A DNA stretch of 5,364 nt from Gammaproteobacteria bacterium (GCA_026984275.1 JALSSM010000026.1:1-5364); one strand, 5' to 3'. Shown: positions 1-5,232, numbered from the stretch's first letter. Notes: generated by a model from the letters alone, not told the origin. Program-made: numbers and translations.

Positions 1-1
1 C

Positions 2-394
2 CAGGAAAACGCCACCGAACAGCCCGACACGGGCGAGTATCTCCATAACGAAGAACCGGGCATTTATGTGGACATTGTATCCGGCGAACCATTGTTTACT
101 TCGGCAGACAAGTTCGACTCCGGTTGCGGCTGGCCCAGTTTCAGCAAACCGGTCAGCGCCTCATTTATCAACGAAGTGCGCGACACCAGCCATGATATGA
201 TCCGCACCGAAGTGCGCTCGACACACGGTGATTCCCATCTTGGACATGTGTTCCCCGACGGGCCGCAGGAACTGGGCGGGCTGCGTTATTGCATCAACTC
301 GGCATCGTTGCGCTTCATTCCGCTGGATGAGATGGAAGCCGAAGGCTACGGGGACTATATTCCTCTGGTGACAGGAGAAGATCATGGCAATTGA
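2..394 (+). CDS. msrB: Peptide-methionine (R)-S-oxide reductase MsrB, 5'-truncated by the window edge
   Basis: This enzyme reduces the R epimer of methionine sulfoxide in proteins, using thioredoxin as electron donor. The open frame enters from the window edge, so the true start is upstream. A GTG at 68 is in frame, but conserved MsrB sequence (TGEY, EPGIYVDIVSGEPLF) lies before or across it, so it is not the start. In the 130 visible residues, the catalytic Cys is in RYCINSASLRF (about residue 97) and the likely resolving Cys is in DSGCGWPSF (about 42). The His-rich HGDSHLGHVFPDGP motif sits at 75-88. The two CxxC zinc-binding pairs of many MsrBs are absent, so this is the zinc-free type. 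By family length only about 10-20 N-terminal residues are missing, unless it is fused to another domain. The last 11 bp overlap msrA. Confidence 0.95.
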   Translation, partial: QENATEQPDTGEYLHNEEPGIYVDIVSGEPLFTSADKFDSGCGWPSFSKPVSASFINEVRDTSHDMIRTEVRSTHGDSHLGHVFPDGPQELGGLRYCINSASLRFIPLDEMEAEGYGDYIPLVTGEDHGN

Positions 395-881
395 AAAGAC
401 GATATTGGCTGGCGGTTGCTTCTGGGGCATGCAGGATCTGTTTCGCCAACAGCCCGGTGTGCTCAACACCCGCGTTGGCTACACCGGTGACGATAGCGTA
501 CCGAATGCCACCTACCGAAACCATGGCAACCACGCCGAGGCGATCGAAATCGAGTTCGACAACGAACAGACGAGCTACCGCAAATTGCTGGCTTTTTTCT
601 TCCAGATCCACGATCCCACCACCCCCGATCGCCAGGGTAACGACTGCGGGCCGTCGTATCGCTCGGAGATTTTTTATACCAATGAGGCGCAGCGCGAGGT
701 GGCCCTGAAAACCATCGAAGATGTCAACGCCTCCGGCCTATGGCCGGGTCCGGTAGTCACGAAAGTCAGCCCGGCCGGAGACTTCTGGGAAGCCGAGCCT
801 GAACATCAGGATTATCTCGAACGTTATCCCAGTGGCTACACCTGCCATTTCCCGCGACCGGACTGGGTGCTGCCCGATTGA
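384..881 (+). CDS. msrA: Peptide-methionine (S)-S-oxide reductase MsrA
   Basis: MsrA reduces the S epimer of methionine sulfoxide in free and protein-bound methionine, complementing MsrB encoded just upstream. The 165-residue product has the hallmark GGCFWG motif (residues 10-15, catalytic Cys12). It also has the acid in NHAEAIEIEF (Glu52), the GNDCGPSYRS segment (Asp87, Tyr92), FWEAE (134-138) and HQDYLERYP. Cys154 in GYTCHFPRPDW is a candidate resolving cysteine. Cys88, directly after Asp87, is an extra cysteine that many MsrAs lack. The ATG at 384 is supported by an AGGAG-type ribosome site at about 373-377 and by the GGCFWG motif lying close to the N-terminus, as is usual. The start lies inside the end of msrB, which indicates a shared message and probable translational coupling. 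No signal peptide is seen, so it is probably cytoplasmic. Confidence 0.96.
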   Translation: MAIEKTILAGGCFWGMQDLFRQQPGVLNTRVGYTGDDSVPNATYRNHGNHAEAIEIEFDNEQTSYRKLLAFFFQIHDPTTPDRQGNDCGPSYRSEIFYTNEAQREVALKTIEDVNASGLWPGPVVTKVSPAGDFWEAEPEHQDYLERYPSGYTCHFPRPDWVLPD

Positions 882-1363
882 TGCGCGTCGGCCTGGGTGG
901 TGGTTGCCACTGGTGCACGGAAGCGGTGTTTCAGACCCTGCATGGTGTTGAACGGGTAAAGCAAGGCTTTGTCCGTTCCAAACCGCCGAATGATTCCTGG
1001 TCTGAAGCGGTGGTCATACATTTCGATCCGGTGGTTATCGAACTTGATATCCTGATCGAAGTACATGTACGCACTCATTCGGCAACAAAAACACATAGCA
1101 TGCGCCACAAGTATCGCAGTGCGGTGTATGTATTTGATAATGAGCAGGCGCAGACGGCCCGGTTGGCGATCGCCAATCTGCAAAGTGAATTCGATTATCG
1201 TCTGATCACCCAGGTACTTCCGTTCGCCGCTTTTCGTGGATCGGATCAGCGCTTCCAGAATTATTACCAGACAAACCGGGATCGCCCTTTCTGTCAGCGC
1301 TATATTGATCCAAAGCTGGATCAGATCCGACAGGAATTTGCACACTATACGATCACATCGTGA
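881..1363 (+). CDS. Divergent MsrA-family protein with a Cys-His-Trp-Cys active-site motif
   Basis: This 160-residue protein aligns by eye with MsrA over its whole length, but its active site is changed. Instead of GGCFWG it has GGGCHWCTEAVF (Cys9, His10, Trp11, Cys12), which makes a CxxC pair. The catalytic-type acid is kept in SEAVVIHFDP (Glu42), as is the YRS motif (78-80). The GND segment before YRS is replaced by THSMRHK, so the usual Asp appears to be lost. FRGSDQRFQNYY corresponds to the FWxAE...HQ.Y region. Cys138 in PFCQRYIDPKL matches the C-terminal cysteine of typical MsrAs. The ATG at 881 shares one base with the msrA stop; a TTG at 878 is possible but less likely. It is probably a thiol-dependent reductase of a sulfoxide or related substrate, but its activity cannot be assigned from sequence. 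Confidence 0.85.
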   Translation: MRVGLGGGCHWCTEAVFQTLHGVERVKQGFVRSKPPNDSWSEAVVIHFDPVVIELDILIEVHVRTHSATKTHSMRHKYRSAVYVFDNEQAQTARLAIANLQSEFDYRLITQVLPFAAFRGSDQRFQNYYQTNRDRPFCQRYIDPKLDQIRQEFAHYTITS

Positions 1364-2307
1364 TAACCATCGTCGCATTTCTGGTGGGCTTTGCCATGAA
1401 ATACGGTGGGCTGTGTACCTATGCCGCCGCCTTGCAGATTGTGCGCGAACAGCGTTTTGACCGCTTGATGGCTTTCCTGACCGCGGCAGCCTGGGCGACA
1501 TTGACCGTGATTCCGCTGGCGTGGTTCTGGCCCAGTGAACTGCAATTGAGCAGGACGCACGATCAGTGGGGCATGGTCGTTATCGGTGGCTGGCTACTGG
1601 GAATGGGCGCTTGGCTCAATCGTGGCTGTATCTTCGGAACCTTTGTGCAACTCACCGGTGGAAATCTGACCTATGTGGCGACACTGTTTGGCCTGGTGGC
1701 CGGCGCGGTTGGTGCAAAGTACTGGTTGTCGGAGATTATACCGGCCAGAACGGATCTGGCGCTGGCTGCAGTGCCGAACCTGCTGGCAGGTATCTGGTTG
1801 TTGGTAGCCACGGTTGTCGTCATTAACGGGATAATGAATTTTTCTGCTCTCTCATCAAAAAGAGACAGACTACTGCATCCGGTTCCCGGCATACTCGTTG
1901 CAATGACACTGGGTATTGGTGGTGGCTGGTTGTTCGCCGTAGTCAATGGCTGGGATTTTACTGCGGTCATGGTGCGATCGACTTACCATGCGTTGCAGAT
2001 CGAGCCGGTCGGCCCAACCGCGCTGGCCGTTTATTGTACACTTTCCATGGTGGTGGGAGGCATTATCGCGGCTCTTAGCCAAAAGCGTTTTTTATGGCAG
2101 GCTCCGAGGTTCTATCGTTCACTGGCCAGCTTTGCTGGTGGTACACTCATGGGCGTGGCGACAGTCCTGCTTCCGGGTGGTAATGACGGACTGCTGTTAA
2201 GTGGACTACCTGCGTTTGCACCCTATGCTCTGGCGGGGTTTGTGCTGATGCTGTTATCCATGTTGTTACTGATGTCCAATGACAAGCGTTTACGGTATTT
2301 TTCATGA
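1360..2307 (+). CDS. YeeE/YedE-family inner-membrane transporter, probably for thiosulfate or a related sulfur compound
   Basis: This 315-residue, very hydrophobic protein has about nine membrane segments (roughly 2-22, 35-57, 71-86, 101-120, 137-158, 175-195, 221-240, 256-272 and 285-306). Family hallmarks are GFAMKYGGLCTYAAAL near the N-terminus (Cys19) and LGMGAWLNRGCIFGTF (Cys90). They match in spacing the first two cysteines known to relay thiosulfate in characterised YeeE/TsuA proteins. The third cysteine of that relay is not evident. The C-terminal half has LLPGGNDGLLLSGLP (270-284) instead, and Cys226 is the only other cysteine. The GTG start at 1360 overlaps the previous stop by 4 bp (GTGA). 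The next ATG, at 1396, would cut off half of the first membrane helix. No clear ribosome site precedes the GTG, which suggests translational coupling. The substrate is inferred from family only. Confidence 0.85.
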   Translation: MITIVAFLVGFAMKYGGLCTYAAALQIVREQRFDRLMAFLTAAAWATLTVIPLAWFWPSELQLSRTHDQWGMVVIGGWLLGMGAWLNRGCIFGTFVQLTGGNLTYVATLFGLVAGAVGAKYWLSEIIPARTDLALAAVPNLLAGIWLLVATVVVINGIMNFSALSSKRDRLLHPVPGILVAMTLGIGGGWLFAVVNGWDFTAVMVRSTYHALQIEPVGPTALAVYCTLSMVVGGIIAALSQKRFLWQAPRFYRSLASFAGGTLMGVATVLLPGGNDGLLLSGLPAFAPYALAGFVLMLLSMLLLMSNDKRLRYFS

Positions 2308-2316
2308 TATTATCAC

Positions 2317-2349
2317 CGCCCTTGCCAAATAAGCTATTGGATCGGGGCG
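2317..2349. other. Imperfect hairpin between the YeeE-like gene and tadA
   Basis: CGCCC (2317-2321) can pair with GGGCG (2345-2349). Inside it, CCAAATA (2325-2331) pairs with TATTGG (2335-2340) with one bulged A, around a 3-nt loop. The two stems are separated by a small internal loop. It begins 9 bp after the YeeE-like stop. It is followed by TAAAAA rather than a T-run, so it is not a standard intrinsic terminator. It could protect the 3' end of the msr message or weaken read-through. Confidence 0.35.
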
Positions 2350-2364
2350 TAAAAATCGCTCATT

Positions 2365-2370
2365 TACAAT
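2365..2370 (+). promoter_or_regulatory. Possible -10 element for tadA
   Basis: TACAAT matches five of six bases of the sigma-70 -10 consensus and lies 9 bp before the tadA ATG. No good -35 hexamer sits 16-18 bp upstream (TTGGAT at 2337-2342 is 22 bp away). If used, transcription would start about 3 nt before the ATG and give an almost leaderless message. This is consistent with the lack of a clear ribosome site. Confidence 0.3.
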
Positions 2371-2379
2371 AGAAATAGA

Positions 2380-2847
2380 ATGGGAATAAACATCATCGAA
2401 GCGTCTGACCAACAATGGATGCAGGCAGCCCTTGAGCTTGCAAAAAAAGCAGAAGACATGGGTGAAGTGCCAGTTGGTGCTATTGTCGTTAAAGAAAACC
2501 TGTTGATCAGTGAAGGCTGGAATCAACCGATCAGTCAGCTTGATCCAACATCACATGCGGAGATCATAGCACTCCGACAGGCTGCGCAGAAACTTGAAAA
2601 CTATCGACTTCCAGGAACGACTTTATATGTCACACTGGAACCCTGCGCCATGTGCGCAGGTGCGATCATTCATGCCCGTGTGGAACGAGTTGTTTTCGGA
2701 GCCTCTGATCCTAAAAGTGGTGCGGCAGGAAGTGTATTTGATATTTTGGGAACCGATCAGTTAAACCACAAAGTTAACATTTGTGCGGGCGTTTTGGATG
2801 TAGAATGTGCAGATCTTTTAAAAGCATTTTTTAAATCCAGAAGGTAA
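2380..2847 (+). CDS. tadA: tRNA-specific adenosine deaminase TadA
   Basis: TadA deaminates adenosine 34 to inosine in the anticodon of tRNA-Arg(ACG), so that one tRNA can read several CGN arginine codons; it is usually essential. The 155-residue product has the cytidine/deoxycytidylate deaminase fold motifs. HAE (59-61) gives a zinc-binding His and the proton-shuttling Glu61. PCAMC (88-92) supplies the two other zinc ligands, Cys89 and Cys92. GASDPKSGAAGSVFD (107-121) and EGWNQPI match the tRNA-recognition regions of E. coli TadA. The ATG at 2380 gives the usual N-terminus before WMQAALELAKKA; a later ATG at 2419 would remove part of the first helix. A glutaredoxin gene follows after 5 bp. 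Base composition is clearly AT-richer than in the msr block. Confidence 0.96.
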   Translation: MGINIIEASDQQWMQAALELAKKAEDMGEVPVGAIVVKENLLISEGWNQPISQLDPTSHAEIIALRQAAQKLENYRLPGTTLYVTLEPCAMCAGAIIHARVERVVFGASDPKSGAAGSVFDILGTDQLNHKVNICAGVLDVECADLLKAFFKSRR

Positions 2848-2852
2848 TTAAT

Positions 2853-3116
2853 TTGACTGATCGTGACACCACAGGACTCAGCCTGTATCAATACAATTTT
2901 TGTCCATTTTGTATGATAACCAGACGCGCAATTAAAAGTCTTAATCTTGATATAGAAATACGCGATACCTTAAAAGAACCCGCCTATCGCCAGGAATTAA
3001 TTGAAGAAGGTGGTATGAGTCAGGTTCCCTGCCTTCGTATCGAAGAGAATGGTTCAGTTGAATGGATGTATGAATCAGCTGATATTATAAAATATCTTAA
3101 TCAACGATTTGGTTGA
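2853..3116 (+). CDS. Small glutaredoxin-family protein
   Basis: The 87-residue product is a single thioredoxin-fold domain. Strand LSLYQYN leads to the dithiol active site CPFC (17-20). It is followed by helix MITRRAIKSL, the cis-proline in QVPCLRI (Pro59) and a glutathione-contact region ESADIIKYL (74-82). It is likely a dithiol glutaredoxin that reduces disulfides or glutathione-mixed disulfides in the cytoplasm; the N-terminal domain of a glutathione transferase has a similar look, but no second domain follows. An extra cysteine (Cys60) lies directly after the cis-proline. The start is TTG at 2853, preceded by AGAAGG at about 2839-2844. The only later ATG codons fall after the active site, so a non-ATG start is needed. 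It lies 5 bp after tadA, so co-transcription is likely. Confidence 0.9.
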   Translation: MTDRDTTGLSLYQYNFCPFCMITRRAIKSLNLDIEIRDTLKEPAYRQELIEEGGMSQVPCLRIEENGSVEWMYESADIIKYLNQRFG

Positions 3117-3132
3117 GGGCAGAAAAGTTTTC

Positions 3133-3657
3133 TTATTGATCAGATTTATCAATCAACTGTGGTTTTTCATCTGAATTGATTGAAACAAGCTTTTTCTCCT
3201 GCCGCATACGAGTCAGGTAACCTGCCAATCCTCCTCCTGCAGTCCCCAGAACCAGTAAACCTGCTGTGATAAATTGAGTAAAAAGCATCGCACCACCCAC
3301 GGCAGCTGAAATAGCCAGTATCGAACCCACTTTTATATTTGCTTTTCGATTAGCACGACGTGTTTCTTTAAGAATTTCCTGATGACTTTTCTTTATTGCT
3401 TTTACTTTCTGACGTTCTGCATTCACCCGGATCTTTTCCCGTTCACGTGCATGTTCGTCGAGTGTTTTTACTAACGCATCTTTGTGTATCTGATTGGCAA
3501 TAGAAGAAAACCAGAATGAAGCCAGCATACTGATGATGACCCAGAATATGGCCAAAATGATTAACAACTGGTGATTAAGCTCTCCTTTGATCAAGGTAAA
3601 GATCAGAACTGCTGTGATTATCTGAATAAGTAATATGGCAGGAAAGAATCTGAACAT
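3133..3657 (-). CDS. Unrecognised membrane protein with N- and C-terminal hydrophobic segments and a charged helical middle
   Basis: I do not recognise a named family for this 174-residue protein. Two hydrophobic helices come first (about 4-23 and 30-52). A long, highly charged, probably coiled-coil stretch follows (about 58-108, rich in Glu, Lys, Arg and Gln). Then come two further hydrophobic stretches (about 110-128 and 129-148, with a GTAGGGLAGYL glycine-rich run) and a polar tail. The shape suggests an inner-membrane protein with a cytoplasmic helical loop. The gene is convergent with the glutaredoxin gene (16 bp between stops) and divergent from the lysozyme-like gene, sharing a 174-bp regulatory region. 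No ribosome site is visible before the ATG, and a TATAAT lies so close that the message may be leaderless. Existence as a gene is well supported by length and hydropathy pattern; function is unknown. Confidence 0.8.
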   Translation of the reverse strand: MFRFFPAILLIQIITAVLIFTLIKGELNHQLLIILAIFWVIISMLASFWFSSIANQIHKDALVKTLDEHAREREKIRVNAERQKVKAIKKSHQEILKETRRANRKANIKVGSILAISAAVGGAMLFTQFITAGLLVLGTAGGGLAGYLTRMRQEKKLVSINSDEKPQLIDKSDQ

Positions 3658-3662
3658 AAGGC

Positions 3663-3668
3663 ATTATA
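3663..3668 (-). promoter_or_regulatory. Consensus -10 element for the minus-strand membrane-protein gene
   Basis: On the minus strand this reads TATAAT, a perfect -10 hexamer, 5 bp before the ATG. Initiation 6-7 bp downstream would fall on the start codon itself, giving a leaderless transcript. The -35 region at 17-bp spacing is a T-run with little match to TTGACA, so activation by a regulator is plausible. Confidence 0.45.
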
Positions 3669-3730
3669 TACAAGGAACGCTGAATAAAAAAACATTGCTA
3701 TATGACCACTTACAACCTATTCTTAAAAGG

Positions 3731-3736
3731 TATAAA
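3731..3736 (+). promoter_or_regulatory. Possible -10 element for the lysozyme-like gene
   Basis: TATAAA matches five of six -10 consensus bases. The -35 partner is weak (TTACAA at 3710-3715, 15-bp spacing). Transcription would start near 3743, inside the CRP-type operator, which would then act as a repressor site. A weaker alternative -10, AACAAT at 3777-3782, would put the operator near -41.5, the activating class II position. Confidence 0.3.
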
Positions 3737-3739
3737 ACA

Positions 3740-3755
3740 TGTGATCTTGCTCACA
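3740..3755. promoter_or_regulatory. CRP/Vfr-type operator
   Basis: TGTGATCTTGCTCACA has both perfect CRP half-sites, TGTGA and TCACA, separated by 6 bp. It is embedded in an A/T-rich context, as in the consensus. It lies in the divergent region between the minus-strand membrane-protein gene and the lysozyme-like gene, so it could control either or both. Its centre is about 90 bp upstream of the predicted minus-strand start, close to a face-of-helix position known for class I activation. The match is seen directly; binding is inferred. Confidence 0.7.
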
Positions 3756-3817
3756 TTTTCAAGCGAAATAAAAAGGAACAATAAAGGAAAAGAACAATCG
3801 AAATAACATCTGCCTAA

Positions 3818-3823
3818 AAAGGA
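3818..3823 (+). promoter_or_regulatory. Ribosome binding site that decides the start of the lysozyme-like gene
   Basis: AAAGGA lies 8 nt before the ATG at 3832, a normal spacing. It directly abuts or overlaps the in-frame ATG at 3823, which therefore could not be served by it. The start at 3832 is preferred. Confidence 0.6.
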
Positions 3824-3831
3824 TGTCACTC

Positions 3832-4635
3832 ATGACAGTTATCCGATTTACAAACAAGCTCGCCACCGAATATCAACGTCTCTACGATACGTGTGAGATC
3901 AGACCTGAACGATTTGGCACTATCGATAAAATTATCGATAGTCTTATAAAAAACCAGAAACGCTATGAGTCTATTACCGCTGCTCTTGGCATTCCCTGGT
4001 ATTTTATTGCAGCCATTCATAACCTTGAATCCTCCCGACGTTTTACAAGACATCTTCACAATGGTGATCCGCTGACAGCCAGAACCAGACATGTTCCTGC
4101 CGGGCGTCCCCGAAAAGGCAGACCTCCCTTTACATGGGAAGAAAGTGCTATTGATGCATTGAAATTCAAAAACCTGCATCGTATTAAAAACTGGGAGTTA
4201 CCACGGTTACTGTATGAAATGGAACGTTATAATGGCTGGGGTTATCGTTCCTATCATCCAGAGGTTTTATCACCTTATTTATGGAGTTTTTCGAACCATT
4301 ACACACGTGGAAAATATGTCGCAGATGGCCGATGGTCAAATACAGCCATCTCCAGGCAATGTGGAGGTGGGTCATTACTCAGACGATTGGCAGAGCGTCA
4401 GATCATTGATGTCGAAACTAAAAAGAAACTAAAAACACCCTATCTTCGTCATAGCAACCGCAAACTTAAACGGGCAGATGATCTACAACGTTTTCTCAAT
4501 ACTTTTCCGGAAATTGTGTTGCGGGTGGATAGTGTTCCCGGCAATAAAACCTCGGATGCTGTCAAAAAAGTATTGGGTTCTTATCTGGAAGGTGATACAC
4601 GTTCCAGAAAAAGTAGAAAACGCAAAAGAAATTAA
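3832..4635 (+). CDS. Lysozyme-like putative peptidoglycan hydrolase with C-terminal peptidoglycan-binding-like segment
   Basis: The 267-residue product resembles bacterial lysozyme-superfamily proteins often annotated as peptidoglycan-binding. A helical N-terminus leads to IPWYFIAAIHNLESS (54-68), where Glu66 is the candidate catalytic acid. HLHNGDPLTART (75-85), PPFTWEESAIDAL (98-110), ERYNGWGYR (131-139) and the long SPYLWSFSNHYTRGKYVADGRW region (147-168) follow and are strongly family-like. The C-terminal part (LQRFLNTFPEIVLRVDSVPGNKT, then AVKKVLGSYLEGD) looks like a peptidoglycan-binding repeat, though DG is replaced by DS. It ends in a very basic tail (RSRKSRKRKRN). No signal peptide or membrane anchor is seen, so how it would reach the wall is unclear. 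A phage-type endolysin is an alternative, but no phage genes are nearby. Its stop codon overlaps the DUF2789 ribosome site, suggesting co-transcription. Confidence 0.8.
   Translation: MTVIRFTNKLATEYQRLYDTCEIRPERFGTIDKIIDSLIKNQKRYESITAALGIPWYFIAAIHNLESSRRFTRHLHNGDPLTARTRHVPAGRPRKGRPPFTWEESAIDALKFKNLHRIKNWELPRLLYEMERYNGWGYRSYHPEVLSPYLWSFSNHYTRGKYVADGRWSNTAISRQCGGGSLLRRLAERQIIDVETKKKLKTPYLRHSNRKLKRADDLQRFLNTFPEIVLRVDSVPGNKTSDAVKKVLGSYLEGDTRSRKSRKRKRN
3919..3942. repeat. 24-bp palindrome inside the lysozyme-like gene
   Basis: ACTATCGATAA (3919-3929) and its exact reverse complement TTATCGATAGT (3932-3942) flank a 2-bp AA centre. It encodes TIDKIIDS at residues 30-37. Each arm carries ATCGAT, itself a palindrome and a natural Ile-Asp codon pair, so part of the symmetry follows from the protein sequence. 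Confidence 0.75.
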
Positions 4636-4644
4636 GGAGTCATT

Positions 4645-4878
4645 ATGGATCTTTCAAATCACACCCTGAATAGCTTGTTTCTACAACTTGGTTTACCTGA
4701 CTCTGATCAGGCAATTGATGATTTTATTGATCAACACAAAGGCATCGATAAAAACATCCCTTTACATGAGGCAGATTTCTGGACACCTGCACAGTCCGCT
4801 TTTATAAAAGAATCACAAGAACAGGATTCGGACTGGACCGAGGTGATTGATCATCTTGATGCCATGTTACGAGGGTAG
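4645..4878 (+). CDS. DUF2789 family protein
   Basis: This 77-residue acidic cytoplasmic protein matches the DUF2789 pattern: MDLSNHTLNSLFLQLGLP at the N-terminus, an acidic helix (IDDFIDQHKGI), LHEADFWTPAQSAFIKE in the middle and a C-terminal DWTEVIDHLDAMLR. It has the family's full length and no known enzymatic motif; its function is unknown. An AAGGAG ribosome site at 4634-4639 lies 5 nt before the ATG and overlaps the stop codon of the lysozyme-like gene, so the two are probably co-translated. The gap of 126 bp that follows separates it from the DUF3820 gene. Confidence 0.85.
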   Translation: MDLSNHTLNSLFLQLGLPDSDQAIDDFIDQHKGIDKNIPLHEADFWTPAQSAFIKESQEQDSDWTEVIDHLDAMLRG

Positions 4879-4960
4879 GATAGTCACTTAGCCTCCATCT
4901 GTCTGCTGATCTCCGGTTTATCTTTATCTGCGGAAGAAAAACATCTCCGTATCCAGTAAA

Positions 4961-4987
4961 CTTACACGCGTTCTGAATATGTGTAAG
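4961..4987. promoter_or_regulatory. Inverted repeat upstream of the DUF3820 gene, possible operator
   Basis: CTTACAC (4961-4967) and its exact complement GTGTAAG (4981-4987) are separated by 13 bp, so the half-site centres are 20 bp apart, about two helical turns. It ends 17 bp before the ATG at 5005. This suits a dimeric repressor covering a promoter, or a 5' RNA hairpin. No T-run follows, so it is not a terminator. Confidence 0.45.
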
Positions 4988-5004
4988 ATATATCAACAAT
5001 CCCC

Positions 5005-5232
5005 ATGTTTGAAAAAGAAGACCTGCTGAAGCTGGCAAAAATGGAAATGCCGTTTGGGAAATACAAAGGCAGGCTTTTGATCGATTTACCGGAACCCTAT
5101 TTACTCTGGTTTGCAGATAAGGGGTTTCCAGAAGGTCAGCTGGGAGAGTTGATGCAACTCGTGCTGGAAATTAAAATTAACGGTCTGGAGTATCTGATCG
5201 AACCACTTAAAAAGGTACCAACCATTCATTAA
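5005..5232 (+). CDS. DUF3820 (QSregVF) family protein
   Basis: This 75-residue protein has the family's signature: LLKLAKMEMPFGKYKGRLLIDLPEPYLLWFADKGFPEGQLGELM, followed by LEIKINGLEYLIEPL. The Pfam family is labelled a putative quorum-sensing-regulated virulence factor, but no biochemical activity is established to my knowledge. The GKYKG and LPEPYLLWF core is complete and the length is typical. No strong ribosome site is visible before the ATG; the upstream sequence is AT-rich with an inverted repeat. A HopJ-family gene begins 14 bp after its stop, so the two probably form an operon. Confidence 0.88.
   Translation: MFEKEDLLKLAKMEMPFGKYKGRLLIDLPEPYLLWFADKGFPEGQLGELMQLVLEIKINGLEYLIEPLKKVPTIH

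Noticed and set aside
68..394. GTG at 68 as the start of MsrB
   Set aside because: Conserved MsrB sequence continues upstream in frame to the window edge, so the gene is truncated rather than starting here.
836..1501. A 221-codon open frame on the minus strand across the MsrA-like and YeeE-like genes
   Set aside because: It is opposite two genes with clear family motifs, and its translation is Arg/Ser-rich without recognisable domains; it is a shadow frame.
3121..3133. AGAAAA-G-TTTTCT palindrome between the convergent genes as a terminator
   Set aside because: A one-base loop cannot form in RNA and the stem is A/T-rich, so it is not a credible intrinsic terminator.
3136..3152. TTGAT-N7-ATCAA as an FNR site
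   Set aside because: FNR needs a 4-bp spacer, and this copy lies inside the 3' end of a coding sequence.
3823..4635. ATG at 3823 as the start of the lysozyme-like gene
   Set aside because: The AAGG ribosome site directly abuts this ATG; the ATG at 3832 has normal spacing.
4879..5004. Possible small gene or terminator in the gap after DUF2789
   Set aside because: No reading frame with a family-like product and no GC-rich hairpin followed by a T-run was found; only the inverted repeat at 4961-4987 stands out.
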